From Costus lasius (taxonomy: Eukaryota > Streptophyta > Magnoliopsida > Zingiberales > Costaceae): a stretch of 64,000 nucleotides of DNA. Below the pieces are notes generated by a model, which ran no database searches, was not told the origin of the DNA, and saw nothing but the letters and a program-made list of their open reading frames with translations. The position numbers were made by a program, and so were the translations under genes. The stretch lies in NCBI GenBank assembly GCA_027563935.2, contig CM050449.1, positions 47,590,507 to 47,654,506 of the forward strand, in the 5' to 3' direction. Shown here piece after piece: positions 10,620 to 22,475 of this stretch (positions are counted from its first letter, which is position 1; the number at the start of each line of letters is the position of its first letter).

Positions 10620-11870
10620 AGGTTTATGCATGTTTTTATGGTTGCTTGATGCTTGTGTGATCCTTGTTAGCGCAACTTAGATAGATCTATATGTGACATG
10701 CGAAGCTTACATATTGTATTTTCATGGTGGCGCATGCTTCATCATGTTGTTCAATGTTTTTCGTTAAACAAAATAACTTGCGCGCTTACCATTAGATCTA
10801 AGTGGCGCCTGCTTTAAACCCTTAGACGGGTTATTAGGGTTGAAGTCACAGTCGAGTCTAGATCCAACCAGTCTATCAGACTATCTGACAGCCTAGATGG
10901 GTTGACCAGATAGCACCTGTGCGCAAGCACGAGGTTGCTATTGGTCGACTGCGGACAGGCGTGTAGCGATGTCTGATTGAGACAATCGATGAACGCACAT
11001 GGGTTAGGCCCGGGGTCACACCCGCTTGCCAGACCTCATTGTGGTCGTTCAGCCCTTGACGCATGCATAGTTGACTATTTGGTCGACTCAAGTCAGTTAG
11101 GACTTGGTGCATGCAAGGGCAGTGGATCTGACTAGGTCTGATGAGTGGATCCCTAGTAATGGACCGTTGTAAGGTAGTAGGGCACATAAGGAAAATAAAA
11201 TAGATGCCAATGGGTTTTCGAAATATTTTATTTTCTTAAATGGATCACATGTTGATTGAATACCATATGCCTGTTTATTTACTCTTATGTGGGCTGCCCG
11301 ATTAATGTGCACTGTGCTGGGGCCTGCGTGCCTGGAATTAACTTGTAAATTAATTTTTTATTGTGATCTGCGAATCACATGTTATTTAATTTATAAAGTG
11401 TAATTGACCTGCGTGTCAATCTTGTCTAGATAGATTAATTTGTAATTTGATCAGACAAGAGCACATAGCACACATGGCAGAGGCACATGCAGCAGTGGCT
11501 TGACCAGGTGGGAGGTCTAGGGTTCGACCCTAGGACAGGCGCATTTACCTGGTGGGAGCACCTGAGCTGCAGTGGGCACTTGGGCCCTGGTTTGGGCCAG
11601 ATGAGGAGCAAAGACCCATGAAGAGCTCAAGTGAAGACTTAAGTTAATTAAGGTCTTACTTAGGGTTAATGGGCTTTTACCACATAAGATCAGCATGCTT
11701 TCTATTTATTGTTTATATAATTAGAATTGCATGATTTATTTATCTTCTGCTATCACCATAGGAATTGCATGATAGTTGAGAAGATAAAAGACCGTTAAAA
11801 TCCAACGTTAAATATCAAGCTCGTAAGCCTTCTGACGCGAAACCTCACTGTTCTGACTATCGTTGGAGCC

Positions 11871-11894
11871 GTGTTGTACCCACTCAGTGGGCAC
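11871..11894 (+). other. Leader hairpin 1 of element A
   Basis: The motif GTGTTGTAC is followed by arms CCCACT and AGTGGG around a single C, then GCAC. Outer GTG and CAC can also pair. The copy in C is at 43145-43168 and is identical in the paired parts. Confidence 0.5.
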
Positions 11895-12074
11895 ATCCAT
11901 CTATCTTCAGACGGTGCGGGATTACACCTGCGTGTTACAGGGAAGGGATTTATCGCTTCTCGTTGCTCAGCATAGCACGTGGTGGTCCAGGGAGTAGGTC
12001 GGGTCAGCTTGACCATGTAGGCTACATATGTGGCGCATATGGTAGCACATGGAGGTAGCCATCTGTGGGATCAG

Positions 12075-12108
12075 AGACTGTGTTGTACCAACTCAGTTGG
12101 CACAGTCT
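12075..12108 (+). other. Leader hairpin 2 of element A
   Basis: Outer arms AGACTGTG and CACAGTCT (8 bp) enclose a TTGTA bulge and inner arms CCAACT and AGTTGG around a single C. It is a diverged duplicate of hairpin 1, with the third inner pair changed from C-G to A-T on both sides. In C (43350-43381) the outer stem is kept through a G-U pair. Confidence 0.6.
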
Positions 12109-12202
12109 GCTGGATTGCCCAGATGAAGGGGAATCGCACGGGTTGGCGATTGGCAGGGACTGCCTACCAGAAATTAGTGCTTGTACTCTCTATGCATCTT
12201 AT

Positions 12203-12216
12203 CTCGCCTGAGCGGG
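12203..12216 (+). other. Gag-proximal leader stem-loop of element A
   Basis: Stem CTCGC/GCGGG with loop CTGA lies about 175 bases before the gag ATG. The equivalent in C is at 43477-43490, in B at 5990-6003 and in D at 30453-30468 (minus strand). Confidence 0.55.
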
Positions 12217-12389
12217 ACGCGGAGACAAAGTATGAAATCTGGATCCCATCTCACTAAAAGAGTGTTACTCTTTCGGACTGTTTTCATAGATTTTTCAGTC
12301 AGATAAAATAGTGAGAAAAAGAATCATTCTTAAGTCCTGAATTGATTCTTAACATTGATACTGACCTTGCTGTTCTTGCATTGTTGTAG

Positions 12390-15300
12390 ATGCCTGCAGC
12401 AACGAACACCATGAGCTTCAATGTGCGATCCCTACTGGAAAGGGAGAAGTTTGCTGGGCCAAACTTCTCAGGCTGGTTCGGACACCTTAAGATTGTTCTT
12501 AAGACAGAGAGGAAACTGTATGTCCTCGAGACGGCGATACCGCCTCAACCCGCTCCGAACGCCGCACGGGCGGTTCGGGATGCCTATGAAAAGCATGTCA
12601 ATGATAGCATTGATGTCGCTTGCCTGATGCTAGCGTCTATGACGCCACCGCTGCAGCGTCAGCATGAGGATATGTCTGCTATAGAAATGATAGCAAACCT
12701 CAAGATGCTGTATGCTGCACAGGCAAGGACTGAGCGCTACAATTTGACTAAGCTGTTCTTTCAGAGCAAACTGGCTGAAGGGAGTCCAGTGGGAGCTCAC
12801 GTGCTCAAGATGATTGGGCACAAGGAGGCTCTAGAGAAACTAGGACACACCATCAATCAGGAGCTTGCTGTAGACATTATTCTGCAGTCTCTCCCGCCTT
12901 CTTTCGATGCGTTCATTATTAACTTTAATATGAACAAAATCGATTGTACTCCGGCAGAGTTGCTGAATATGCTCTTGACTACAGAGGAGACTCTAAAGGG
13001 AAAGCCTTCAACCTCTGTCTTGATGTTTCCTTCAAGGAACAAGAAGAAGGGGAAGAAGGGCAAAGCCCCAGTCAAGAACTACAACAAGGCTCTGAAGCAG
13101 AAGGTTAAGCGGTCGAAGGAGTACAGATGTTTCCACTGTGGCCAGTTGGGTCACTGGAAAAAGGACTGTAAAGCGCTCCAAGGAGACAAGAAGGGAAGCA
13201 TCGCTTCTGGCTCAGGTATTTATGTGACTGAGGTCATGTTTTCTTCTTCTGTAATAACATGGGTGTTAAACACTGCATGTGGAGTTCACATTTGTTCAAA
13301 TGTACAGGAACTCAAGAGAAGAAGACAGGTGGGACAGCATGAGGTGGACCTACGAGTTGGAAACGGGGCACGGGTTGCTGTTGTTGCTGTAGGAGAATAT
13401 TACATCTCATTACCATCTGGACTTGTATTGGAACTAAATAATTGTTATTTTGTACCTAGCATTACCAAGAATATTATCTCCATTCCTGCTTTTGTCAGGA
13501 AAGGATTTTCCTTTGAATGCAATATTTCAAAGTGTGTTCTTTCTCTTGATAATATTGTTTATGCTACTGGGTCAATTAACAATGGGTTATTCATGTTGGA
13601 CATGGAATGTTCTATACAAAATATTGATAATAAGAAAGCCAAGTATGCTGATGACAGCACCTTGCTATGGCATAGTCGTTTAGGCCATATTAACAAGAAG
13701 CGCATTAAGCGGTTGCATGAACATGGACTGCTGGGATCATTCTCCTATGAGGAGATTGATACATGCAAAGTTTGTTTAATAGGCAAAATGACGAAGTCTC
13801 CTTTTCCTAATAAAGGTCAAAGGGCTTCAGGTTTACTTGACCTTATACACAGTGATGTGTGTGGGCCATTTAGTAAACATGCCAGAGGTGGCTATCAATA
13901 CTTCATTACCTTTACTGATGATTTCAGTAGATATGGGTATGTCTATCTTATGAGACATAAAAGTGAATCTTTTGACAAGTTCAAAGAATTCAAAAATGAA
14001 GTACAGAATCAGCTAGGCCGAAATATCAAGGCACTTCGTTCTGATCGAGGTGGTGAATACCTAAGTCGAGAGTTTACTGACTATCTGAAGGAGTGTGGGA
14101 TTATCTCACAGCTCACTCCACCAGGAACACCGCAATGGAATGGTGTGTCTGAGAGGAGGAACAGAACCTTACTGGATATGGTTCGTTCTATGATGAGTCA
14201 AGCTACACTATCTTACTCCTTTTGGGGATTTGCACTGGAAACAGCTGCAAAAGTACTAAACCGAGTCCCATCCAAGGCAGTTTCAAAGACTCCATATGAG
14301 TTATGGTATGGGAAACAGCCGAGCTTGACGTTTATCAAGATCTGGGGCTGCGAGGCTTATGTCAAAAAGCTCGCCTCTGGGAAACTAGAGAGCAGATCTG
14401 AGAAATGTATCATTGTCGGTTACCCTAAGGAAACTAAGGGTTATTATTTCTACGATCCCAAAGAGAACAAGGTATTTGTTGCTCGGACGGCCATTTTTCT
14501 TGAGAAAGAGTTTCTTCTGCAAGAGGCCAGTGGGAGAGAAATAAAACTGGATGAGAATCTAGAGGAAGGACAAAGTAGTCAAGCACAGTTGGATGAGCAT
14601 GAGCCAGTAGAACAGGTTATTGAACAACCTGAGGCTCAGATATCACGGGAACCGCGAAGATCGGGAAGGATCCGTCGATAGCCTGAGCGCTATGACGGAG
14701 TCTACATCATTGATCATGATGAACCCCTCACTTATGCGGATGCGGTCAGTGGACCGGACTCAGCTAGATGGCTTGAAGCTATGCGAGCCGAAATGGACTC
14801 CATGTCAGATAACCAAGTATGGGATTTGGTTGATCCGCCTCCGGGAGTTATCCCTATAGGCTGTAAATGGATCTTCAAGAAGAAGATTGACATGGATGGT
14901 AACGTGGTTACCTATAAAGGCAGGCTAGTTGCGAAAGGTTTCAAACAAATCTACGGGATAGATTATGATTAAACTTTCTCTCCTGTGGCCATGTTCAAGT
15001 CTATTCGGATTCTTTTCGCGATAGCAGCATATTATGATTATGAGATCTGGCAAATGGATGTGAAGATGGCTTTCCTTAATGGAAAACTGGATGAGGATGT
15101 GTATATGACACAACCTGAAGGTTTCACTAATCCATCAGATCATCATAAAATATGCAAGTTAAAGAAGTCCATTTATGGACTTAAACAAGCATCAAGAAGC
15201 TGGAATATTCGTTTTGATGAATCAATCAGTGATTTTGGTTTCATCAAGAACGAGGATGACCCGTGTGTATATAAGAGGTTTAGTGGGAGCGTGATTACTT

Positions 15301-16295
15301 TCCTAGTCCTCTACGTCGATGACATCTTGATCATTGGAAACGATATTCCTGAAATGCATGCGGTTAAGGCATGGTTAAGGAAATGTTTTCCGATGAAAGA
15401 TTTGGGAGAAGCAGCCTATGTATTAGGTGTGAAGATCTACAGGGATAGATCTAAGAGGCTTCTCGGGCTGTGCCAGAGTACTTACATCGATAAAGTCCTG
15501 GAGAGATTTCATTTAGAGAATTCTAAAAGAGGATATCTTCCAGTCAGACATAGTCTAAATCTTTCAAAGAGTCAGTGTCCACAAACACAGACTGAGAAAG
15601 ATGAAATGGACAATACGCCTTATGCTTCGGCTATTGGGTCCATTATGTATGCGATGTTGTGTACTCGCCCAGACGTCGCTTACGGGTTAAGCGTGACCAG
15701 TCGATTCCAAAGTAATCCAGGTCAGGCGCACTGGATTGCAGTCAAGAACATCTTAAAATATCTGCGGAGGACCAAAGATATGTTCTTGGTATATGGAGGT
15801 CAGGAAGAACTCAGTATTGAAGGATATACTGACGCTTCGTTCCAGTCTGACCAGGATGATTTCCGATCGCAATCAGGCTATGTTTTTAGCTTGAATGGTG
15901 GAGCAGTGGTGTGGAAGAGTTTCAAACAGTCTATCATTGCTGATTCCACAACAGAAGCCGAGTATGTTGCAGCCTCGGAAGCATCCAAGGAGGCAGTGTG
16001 GATTCGCAAGTTCATTCAGGAACTTGGTGTTGTTCCTTCGAGTACAGATCCTTTGGTTATCTTCTGTGATAACACTGGGGCAATCGCATAAGCAAAGGAA
16101 CCACGGTCGCACCAGATGTCCAAGCACATACAGAGACGGTTTCATTTGATCCGGGAGATCATTGATCGAGGCGAGATCAAAGTCTGCAAGGTTCATACAG
16201 ATGACAATCTGGCTGACCCGCTTACCAAGCCTCTGGCGCAGCAGAAGCATGAGAAGCACTGTAATAATATGAGTTTGAGGTTTCTCAACCATTAG
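12390..16295 (+). pseudogene. gag-pol: Element A gag-pol polyprotein with three nonsense codons
   Basis: One 1301-codon frame begins at ATG 12390 and ends at TAG 16293-16295. Domains in order: copia gag (1-220); CCHC zinc knuckle CFHCGQLGHWKKDC (about 247-260); protease; integrase with HHCC finger (from about 428) and D489, D552, E588, giving D(62)D(35)E; reverse transcriptase with MDVKMAFLNG (D890) and YVDD (D977, D978); RNase H with YTDASFQ and DSTTEAEY. The in-frame stops are TAG at 14679-14681, TAA at 14970-14972 and TAA at 16089-16091. C has CAG, GAA and CAA at these codons. The protease site reads WVLNTACG (Asn codon 13269-13271), whereas C and B keep Asp. No frameshift is present. The proteins would package, copy and integrate the element. 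Confidence 0.95.
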
Positions 16296-16300
16296 ATTAA

Positions 16301-16315
16301 GTGCAAGTGGGAGAT
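16301..16315 (+). promoter_or_regulatory. Element A polypurine tract
   Basis: GTGCAAGTGGGAGAT lies directly before the 3' LTR and is the presumed plus-strand primer. The same 15 bases precede the 3' LTRs of B (20714-20728) and C (47574-47588) and, inverted, of D (27017-27031). Confidence 0.85.
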
Positions 16316-18003
16316 TGTTGGGGTATGCCCTTAAGGCTAATGTTTGAGGCCTTGGGATTGTAACAGTATCATGTATAAACTCTTATGTTTATAAAGGCAA
16401 TGGTTGTTATTCAGTTGGTTACATTGTCTGCTGCAATAAGTGTGCTTCTGAATAATGTCTCAAAGCTGTTCAGCTTGGCTGACATGCTGTTTTGTCCTTA
16501 GTCGAAATATCTTGGTGAACATGAGACAGCCTTGATATGATTGAGACTAATATGTGTTCTAATCTTATAGGATGCTTCGAGCATGGAATAAGATGTAGAC
16601 TCATGGGTACATTGGATGTACTGGACATACCCTATTAGGATATTCAATTGCTTGTCACAATGTGAATAATCCTTGATTGCAACAAGTGGCAGATGTCCTC
16701 TGACTTGAGATCACTTGTGTTTCTAAATGATGATTGTCATTGTTTTGAGATAGTTCAATATCATTTGAAACATAATGGTTATAGACTATCTTGGATAATG
16801 ATCATGAGTCAGGTTAGGACACTAGTGATAGATATAGGATTGCCGTCTCCTTGTTTAAGGAGTGTGATGTTCTAAAGGGGCCCCCCTGGATGAGATGATT
16901 GAGAAAGTGTATGGCCATACCCAGGTGACTATGTTCATCTGATCTAATCATGCTCATCATATTGGAGCTACAGGCTTGACACGCTTGTCCAATAAGAACA
17001 TCCAGTGGCAAAGGAATCATGTATGCCTGGTGAAGTGGATTCACACTTGTGCTGTGTTTTGGGTGTAGTCTTGGAAGACTCTTTCCTTTATATCGGGAGA
17101 CAGTGATGTGTTGCTAGATACCCCTCACTGATCGTGATGACGTAAGTTATCGTTACCGACAGTTAAAGGAAACCCTTAGGGTCGCACAATTTGATGATAT
17201 GGCTTACTTAAGTCAGATCGTGTGGACTGAATTGTTTGGGTTCAGTTTAAGGGGATTTAATCTCTGATTGTGAGTGAGATCTGGTCTAATCATGTTTGAT
17301 TGATTAGGGCTTGAGATCGGTAAGCTTCGATCGAGAGAATGGATGCTAGATCAGTGAGATCAGGAGCATCATGAGATGAACGGTTAGATCTTGAACCTTT
17401 AGGGTTTAATATGATCTAGACCAAATCGCTTGGGTTAATTGGTCTTTGAACCAAACCAAAATGAACCGCTCATTGAGTGAGCGTATGGTTCAAGGGGAAA
17501 GGAGGTTGCGACTTGTTCACTTGGCGTGAACACATGAGCGAGTGTGGGTTTCTATTTTTAGAAACCATGATCTCAAATGAGATCACGCCTCATGTAGGAA
17601 TAGAATCATTCTATTCTTGTCTCTCTCTCTCGCCCATCTCTCTGAACGGCTACGCTCTCTCTCGCGGGGTGAGAGGTTGAAGCCTTGGAGAGGATTCTAA
17701 AAGAAAAAGGAAGTCATCTCACTCCCTTCCATTTGATCAAGACACTTGGAGATCCTTGCTAGCACAAGGAGCGACAAGGGTAGGTGATCTTCATCTTGTG
17801 TGCGCACCTTTTGGAGGAAAGCTTTTTCGGTTTCTACTTCCAAGACGCCATCAGAGAAATGGCACTGGTATGAGTCGTCTAATCTTTACAAGTTAATCAT
17901 ATGATATGCATGTGATTTTGTTTAGAAACCCTAGCTTCCGTTGCTTTCAAAACCTCTTATATGCGCCATTAGGGTTTCACCCCCCTTCATGTGGGGACTT
18001 TCA
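16316..18003 (+). repeat. Element A 3' LTR
   Basis: Length is 1688 bp, equal to the 5' copy with about 11 substitutions and no indel seen. It is followed by the TSD CATGG (18004-18008). The perfect 12-bp palindrome GTATGGCCATAC is at 16909-16920. Confidence 0.95.
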
Positions 18004-18008
18004 CATGG

Positions 18009-20707
18009 ATAGCTCTATTTGTAACATAAATAATAAGAGGATCAAACTGAGTGGTTCAGTTGGTGCTTTCCTATAGCATTCTCGATTAGCCCATATAAAC
18101 AAGAATCGCATTCAACAACTCCATGCAAATGGGTTGTTAGATTCAACCTCCTTAGAGGAGTTTGATACTTGTTAGCCTTGTTTATTAGGGAAGATAACAA
18201 AAGTGCCCTTCACCAAGACTAGTGAGAGGGCAGGAGGTTTATTGGATATTATACATAGTGATGTGTGTGGGTCATTCAGTAAATATGCCAGAGGAGGGTA
18301 CAACTACTTCATCACATTTACTGATGACTTTAGTAGATATGGTTATGTCTATTTGATGAGACACAAATCTGAATCCTTTGAGAAATTTAAGGAGTTCAAA
18401 CATGAAGTAGAGAACCAGTTTGGTAGATCTATCAAAACTCTTCGATTAGATCGTGGTCTGAGAGTCCCTGACCGGTGAGTTCTTTGACTATCTTAGAGAG
18501 TGTGGGATACTATCCCAATTCACTCCTCCTGGAACACCTCAATGGAATGGTGTGTCTGAGAGTAGAAATCGAACTTTATTGGATATGGTTCGATCTATGA
18601 TGAGTCATGCAACTCTACCACCCTCATTCTAAGGTCATGCACTTGAAACAACTTCTCTTCTGCTGAATAATGTTCCATCTAAGAGTGTCTCCAAGATTCC
18701 ATACGAGGTATGGAGTGGGAGATGTCCGAACCTATCTTTTATCAGAGTCTGGGGACGTGAGGCTTATGTCAAACGTTATGATTCTAGCAAACTAGAACCC
18801 AGATCTGATAAATATGTGTTTGTGGTGTATCCTAAGGAAACTAAAGGATACCACTTCTATATCCCTACCGAGAACAAAATGTTTGTTACTTTGGGTGCTG
18901 TCTTTCTAGAGAAATAATTTCTCATGAAAGAAGTTAGTGGGAGGAAGTTTGACTTGGACGAGGTCCAAGTACAACCAAAAGACACTGAGATGGAACCTGA
19001 GCCCCCTGCACTGGTTGCTGGGCAACCAGAGGCTTAGACACAGGTTCCACGTAGGTCTGGGAGGATTCATCGTACACCTGAGAGGTATGGGTCACTACTG
19101 ACCGAACACGATGGGATCTTCATCATTGAGGATGAGCCAAAGACCTATGATGAGGTGGTCACTGTACCAGACTCCGAGAGATGGCCTGAGGCCATGCGAT
19201 CCGATATGGATTCCATGTCAGCTAACCGAGTCTGGGATTTGGTTGAGCTGCCTGATGGGGTAAAACCCATAGGCTGTAAATGGGTCTTCAAAAAGAAGAC
19301 TAATATGGATGGCAACATAGTTACCTATAAGGGTAGACTAGTGGCTAATGGATTCAGACAGGTCCACATGGTGGACTATGAGGAAACCTTCTCGCTAGTT
19401 TCTATGATCAAATCCATTCGGATTCTGCTTGCTATAATTACATATCATGACTATGAGATATGGTAGATGGATGTTAAGACAGCGTTCCTTAATGGGAAGC
19501 TGATAGAGAATATGTATATAACACAACTTGATGGCTTCATCTATCCCAAAGATGCCAATAAGGTATGTAGGCTAAAGAAATCTATTTATGGATTAAAGCA
19601 AGCATCTCAAAGTTGGAATCTTCGGTTTGACGAAGCTGTGAGACATTACGGCTTTATCAAGAGCTAGATGACACCTGTGTGTACAGAAAATTCAGTGGGA
19701 GCTTTGTGACTTTTTAAGTCTTGTATGTTGATGACATACTACTCATCAGAAACGACATCCCTGGTATTTAGTTTGTGAAGACATAGTTGGGGAAGTGTTT
19801 CGAGATGAAGGACTTAGGGGAGGCCACCTATATTCTAGGCATGAGGATCTACAAGGATAGATCCAAGAGACTCCTGGCCCTTAGTTAAAGTACCTACATT
19901 GATAAGGTCTTGGAGAGGTTCAACTTGGAGCAATCCAAGAAGGGATACCTTTCAGTGAGACATGGTCTTACACACTCAAAGAGCTAGTGTCCCACCACAT
20001 AGGCTGAGAGGGACGGCATGAGTCGAGTGCCCTATGCTTCGGCAGTGGGCTCGATAATGTATGCAATGTTGTGTACTAGACTAAATGTGGCTTATGCTGT
20101 GAGTATAACTAGGTGATACCAATCCAATTCAGGTCTGCAACACTGGGTGGCTGTAAAGAACATCCTAAAGTATCTGAGAAGAACTAAGGATTTGTTCTTG
20201 GTCCATGGTGGATAGGAAGAGCTCAGTGTTCAGGGCTACAGTGATGCGTCATTCCAGTCTGACCCTGATGACTTCAGATTGCAGGCAGGCTATGTGTTCA
20301 AGATAAATGGAGGCGCTATATGCTGGAAGAGCTTCAAGCAATCCACCATTGCTAATTCTACAACCGAGGCTGAGTATATCATCGCTTCTAAGGCAGCCAA
20401 AGAAGTTGTTTGGATAAGGAAATTCATTTCTGATCTTTAGGTGGTTCCAACTGTTGTGGATCCTATTGAACTCTATTGTGATAACAATGGGGCAATTGCA
20501 CAGGCAAAAGAACCATAGTCTCATCAAAGGTCCAAATACATACTCAGGAGATTTCACCTGATCAGAGAGATCATTGACCGAGGTGATGTTAAGATTAGTA
20601 GAGTTGACACAGAGAATAATCTAGCAGACCCACTGACCAAGGCTTTGGCGCAGCAAAAGCATGATCGTCATACGAAGGACATGGGGTTGAGGTTTCTCAA
20701 CCTTTAG
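18009..20707 (+). pseudogene. pol: Element B integrase, reverse transcriptase and RNase H remnant
   Basis: The fragment continues the protein broken at 8917. Recognisable parts in order: integrase finger (HSRLAHINKNRIQQLHANGLL), catalytic core HSDVCGSFSKYARGGYNYF (first Asp), LRLDRG where a frameshift breaks the second Asp region, TPQWNGVSESRNR (Glu), reverse transcriptase from WPEAMRSDMDSMSANRVWDLVELP, MDVKTAFLNG at 19467, YVDD at 19724-19735, and RNase H (YSDASFQSD, NSTTEAEYI). Many stops interrupt it, for example at 19464-19466 (TAG before MDVKTAF) and after IKS at 19665-19667, plus several frameshifts. The polyprotein ends FLNL then TAG (20705-20707). This is clearly dead and older than A or C. 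Confidence 0.85.
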
Positions 20708-20728
20708 GTCTAAGTGCAAGTGGGAGAT

Positions 20729-22475
20729 TGTTGGTGTTTATGCCATAAGACCTATTATTGATCTATCTTTTGTACTACTTGACTCTGGTATTTTATATAT
20801 CATTCTGGCATTGTCATTATTATGCTTTGTTTACATCTGCGATTGTGTATTTGCATGTTAGTGTCGCTGGAGATAGATTGGATCTGTGCTCAAACTCTTG
20901 TCCTCAGTCAATGTATCTTAGTGGATATGGGATAGCTCTGGTACATGTGAGACTGGTATATGGGCTGGTTAGGCACGAGGTGCTAATGCAGACATATGGT
21001 TATATCAGTGGTGGATATACTGGACCTACCCGCTGTGAGGCTATGACTTGGTGTCATGAATTATCCTCACAAGGGACAGGAGATGCATTGATCCCTTGAC
21101 TTGAGGTCATTGACTCTTCTATATGGCTAGGGATATGCTTTGATATAACCTAACACCTCGCCATAGTTAAGAGGTTATAACAGTTGTCATTGAGTATGTC
21201 ATGATCCATATGAGAAGGTCAATGGACAGACAGAGGATTTGCCCCTTCTTGAGGGAAGCTTGATATCCATGGGGCCCCCTATGGTTCTATGATTGAAAGT
21301 GTATTGTCATACCCAAGTGAAAGCCTGATTTAGTCATGACCATGAGATTGGGTGAAAACAAATGGTGACACACTTGTCCAATCGGATATCAGTTTGACAA
21401 AGAGACTGTAATGCATCTATACCTTATTGCGATGATGGGGATGTCGATGTCGATATTCATTCTAATGACTTGGGTAGCAACGATGCACTGCTAGGTGTCA
21501 CTCACTGCTTGTGATGACCTTTGCTCATCACTGCCAACATCAGATGAACCTATAGGGTCACACACCTTGATACTCGAGTTTTCGTATTGATCAGGAAACC
21601 TTATGATCGAGTTATTGGATAGCTCAGATCTATTTAAGAAATTTCATCAGCGCCAATGGACCTGATGAGATGGAAGAGACTTATTAGAGCAAAACTTTAT
21701 TTTTGGTAGGTTGACCCAAAAGTGGCCATAGTTGGTCACATTTGAGTTTGGGTTGCATTGGATTAGATCCAATGGCTTAATCAACCTTTGTAATGAAGTT
21801 TGGGCTAGCTCATTATCCAATTAAGCCCAATAATAAGTTGTCATGAAGAGATTAGAGGGCATAAGGGTATAATGGGGAGAAAACTCACCCCATTGGCGCC
21901 TAAGGGCATAATTGGGGGGAGTTGGTGCAAGGTGCTTCATTAGGAAGCAATTGGCGCCTTCCCCTTCATCCTTGGATGGAAAGCTTGCATCTATGGCAAG
22001 GCTTGGGGCGCATATGGCTTGTTGGACTTGTTTGGCAAGTATGGAACGCATATGGATGATTGGAATAAGTTTATGGAAAGGGCTTGGAGTCTTGCCATAA
22101 CCCTAATTGGCCTCCCCACTTACCCTAGCTGCTTGCCTCTTTGTGAATTGCGCCCATTCACTTCTCTTGCTGCCCCCTTGCTGATATATGTCCTTACATA
22201 TGCGAGAGCATCAAACTAACATGGCGTGAGCAAAGTAAGGGGCAAAAACAAGGTTACTTGGTGCAAGCATCCTCTTCCATCACCATAGCCACGAGCCACC
22301 TTCCCTCTCCTCTTGGCGCAACTTGTTGGAGGGATTGGCGGCATCGTCATCTCCCTCCTTCTTCTCCTTGGTTCTTCTTCCCTTGAATGTGGCACAAGCA
22401 TTGTAGTAGGACACTAAAGGCTTGGATCTTCTTCCCGAGGCTGGCACCGAGCGTGAAACAAGAGGACTCGAGGAT
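20729..22475 (+). repeat. Element B 3' LTR, first piece
   Basis: The LTR starts TGTTGGTGTTTATGCC right after the polypurine tract and runs 1747 bp until element E breaks in. It is similar along its length to solo LTR F (49870 onward) and, inverted, to the D LTRs. The end of this piece (TTCTTCCCGAGGCTGGCACC) matches F at about 51569. Confidence 0.85.

Larger units (their letters stand above)
10620..12389 (+). other. Element A leader (untranslated) with candidate RNA structures
   Basis: The 1.77-kb leader is long for a copia element and has no conserved reading frame. It holds an inverted repeat CTAGGGTTCGACCCTAG (11517-11533) that matches a pol III B box, two related hairpins (11871-11894 and 12075-12108), and a gag-proximal stem-loop (12203-12216). 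It ends in a pyrimidine-rich TTGTTCTTGCATTGTTGTAG-like acceptor just before the gag ATG, so splicing or a packaging role is possible. The leader of C (41866-43662) is colinear. Retroviral-type packaging and dimerisation signals usually lie in this region. Confidence 0.6.
8918..18003 (+). mobile_element. Element A: complete young Ty1/copia retrotransposon
   Basis: A spans 9086 bp with two 1688-bp LTRs (TGTTGGGG to CTTTCA), a primer site complementary to initiator tRNA-Met, a 1.8-kb leader, one gag-pol frame and a polypurine tract. The perfect TSD CATGG is at 8913-8917 and 18004-18008. I count about 11 differences between the LTRs (about 0.65%). Gag style and LTR size suggest the Angela/Tork group of plant copia elements; this is inference. 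Three nonsense codons and a protease active-site change mean it cannot now move on its own. Confidence 0.95.

Noticed and set aside
11480..11540. A tRNA gene or SINE in the copia leader
   Set aside because: Only a B-box-like hairpin is present; there is no acceptor stem, anticodon arm or convincing A box.
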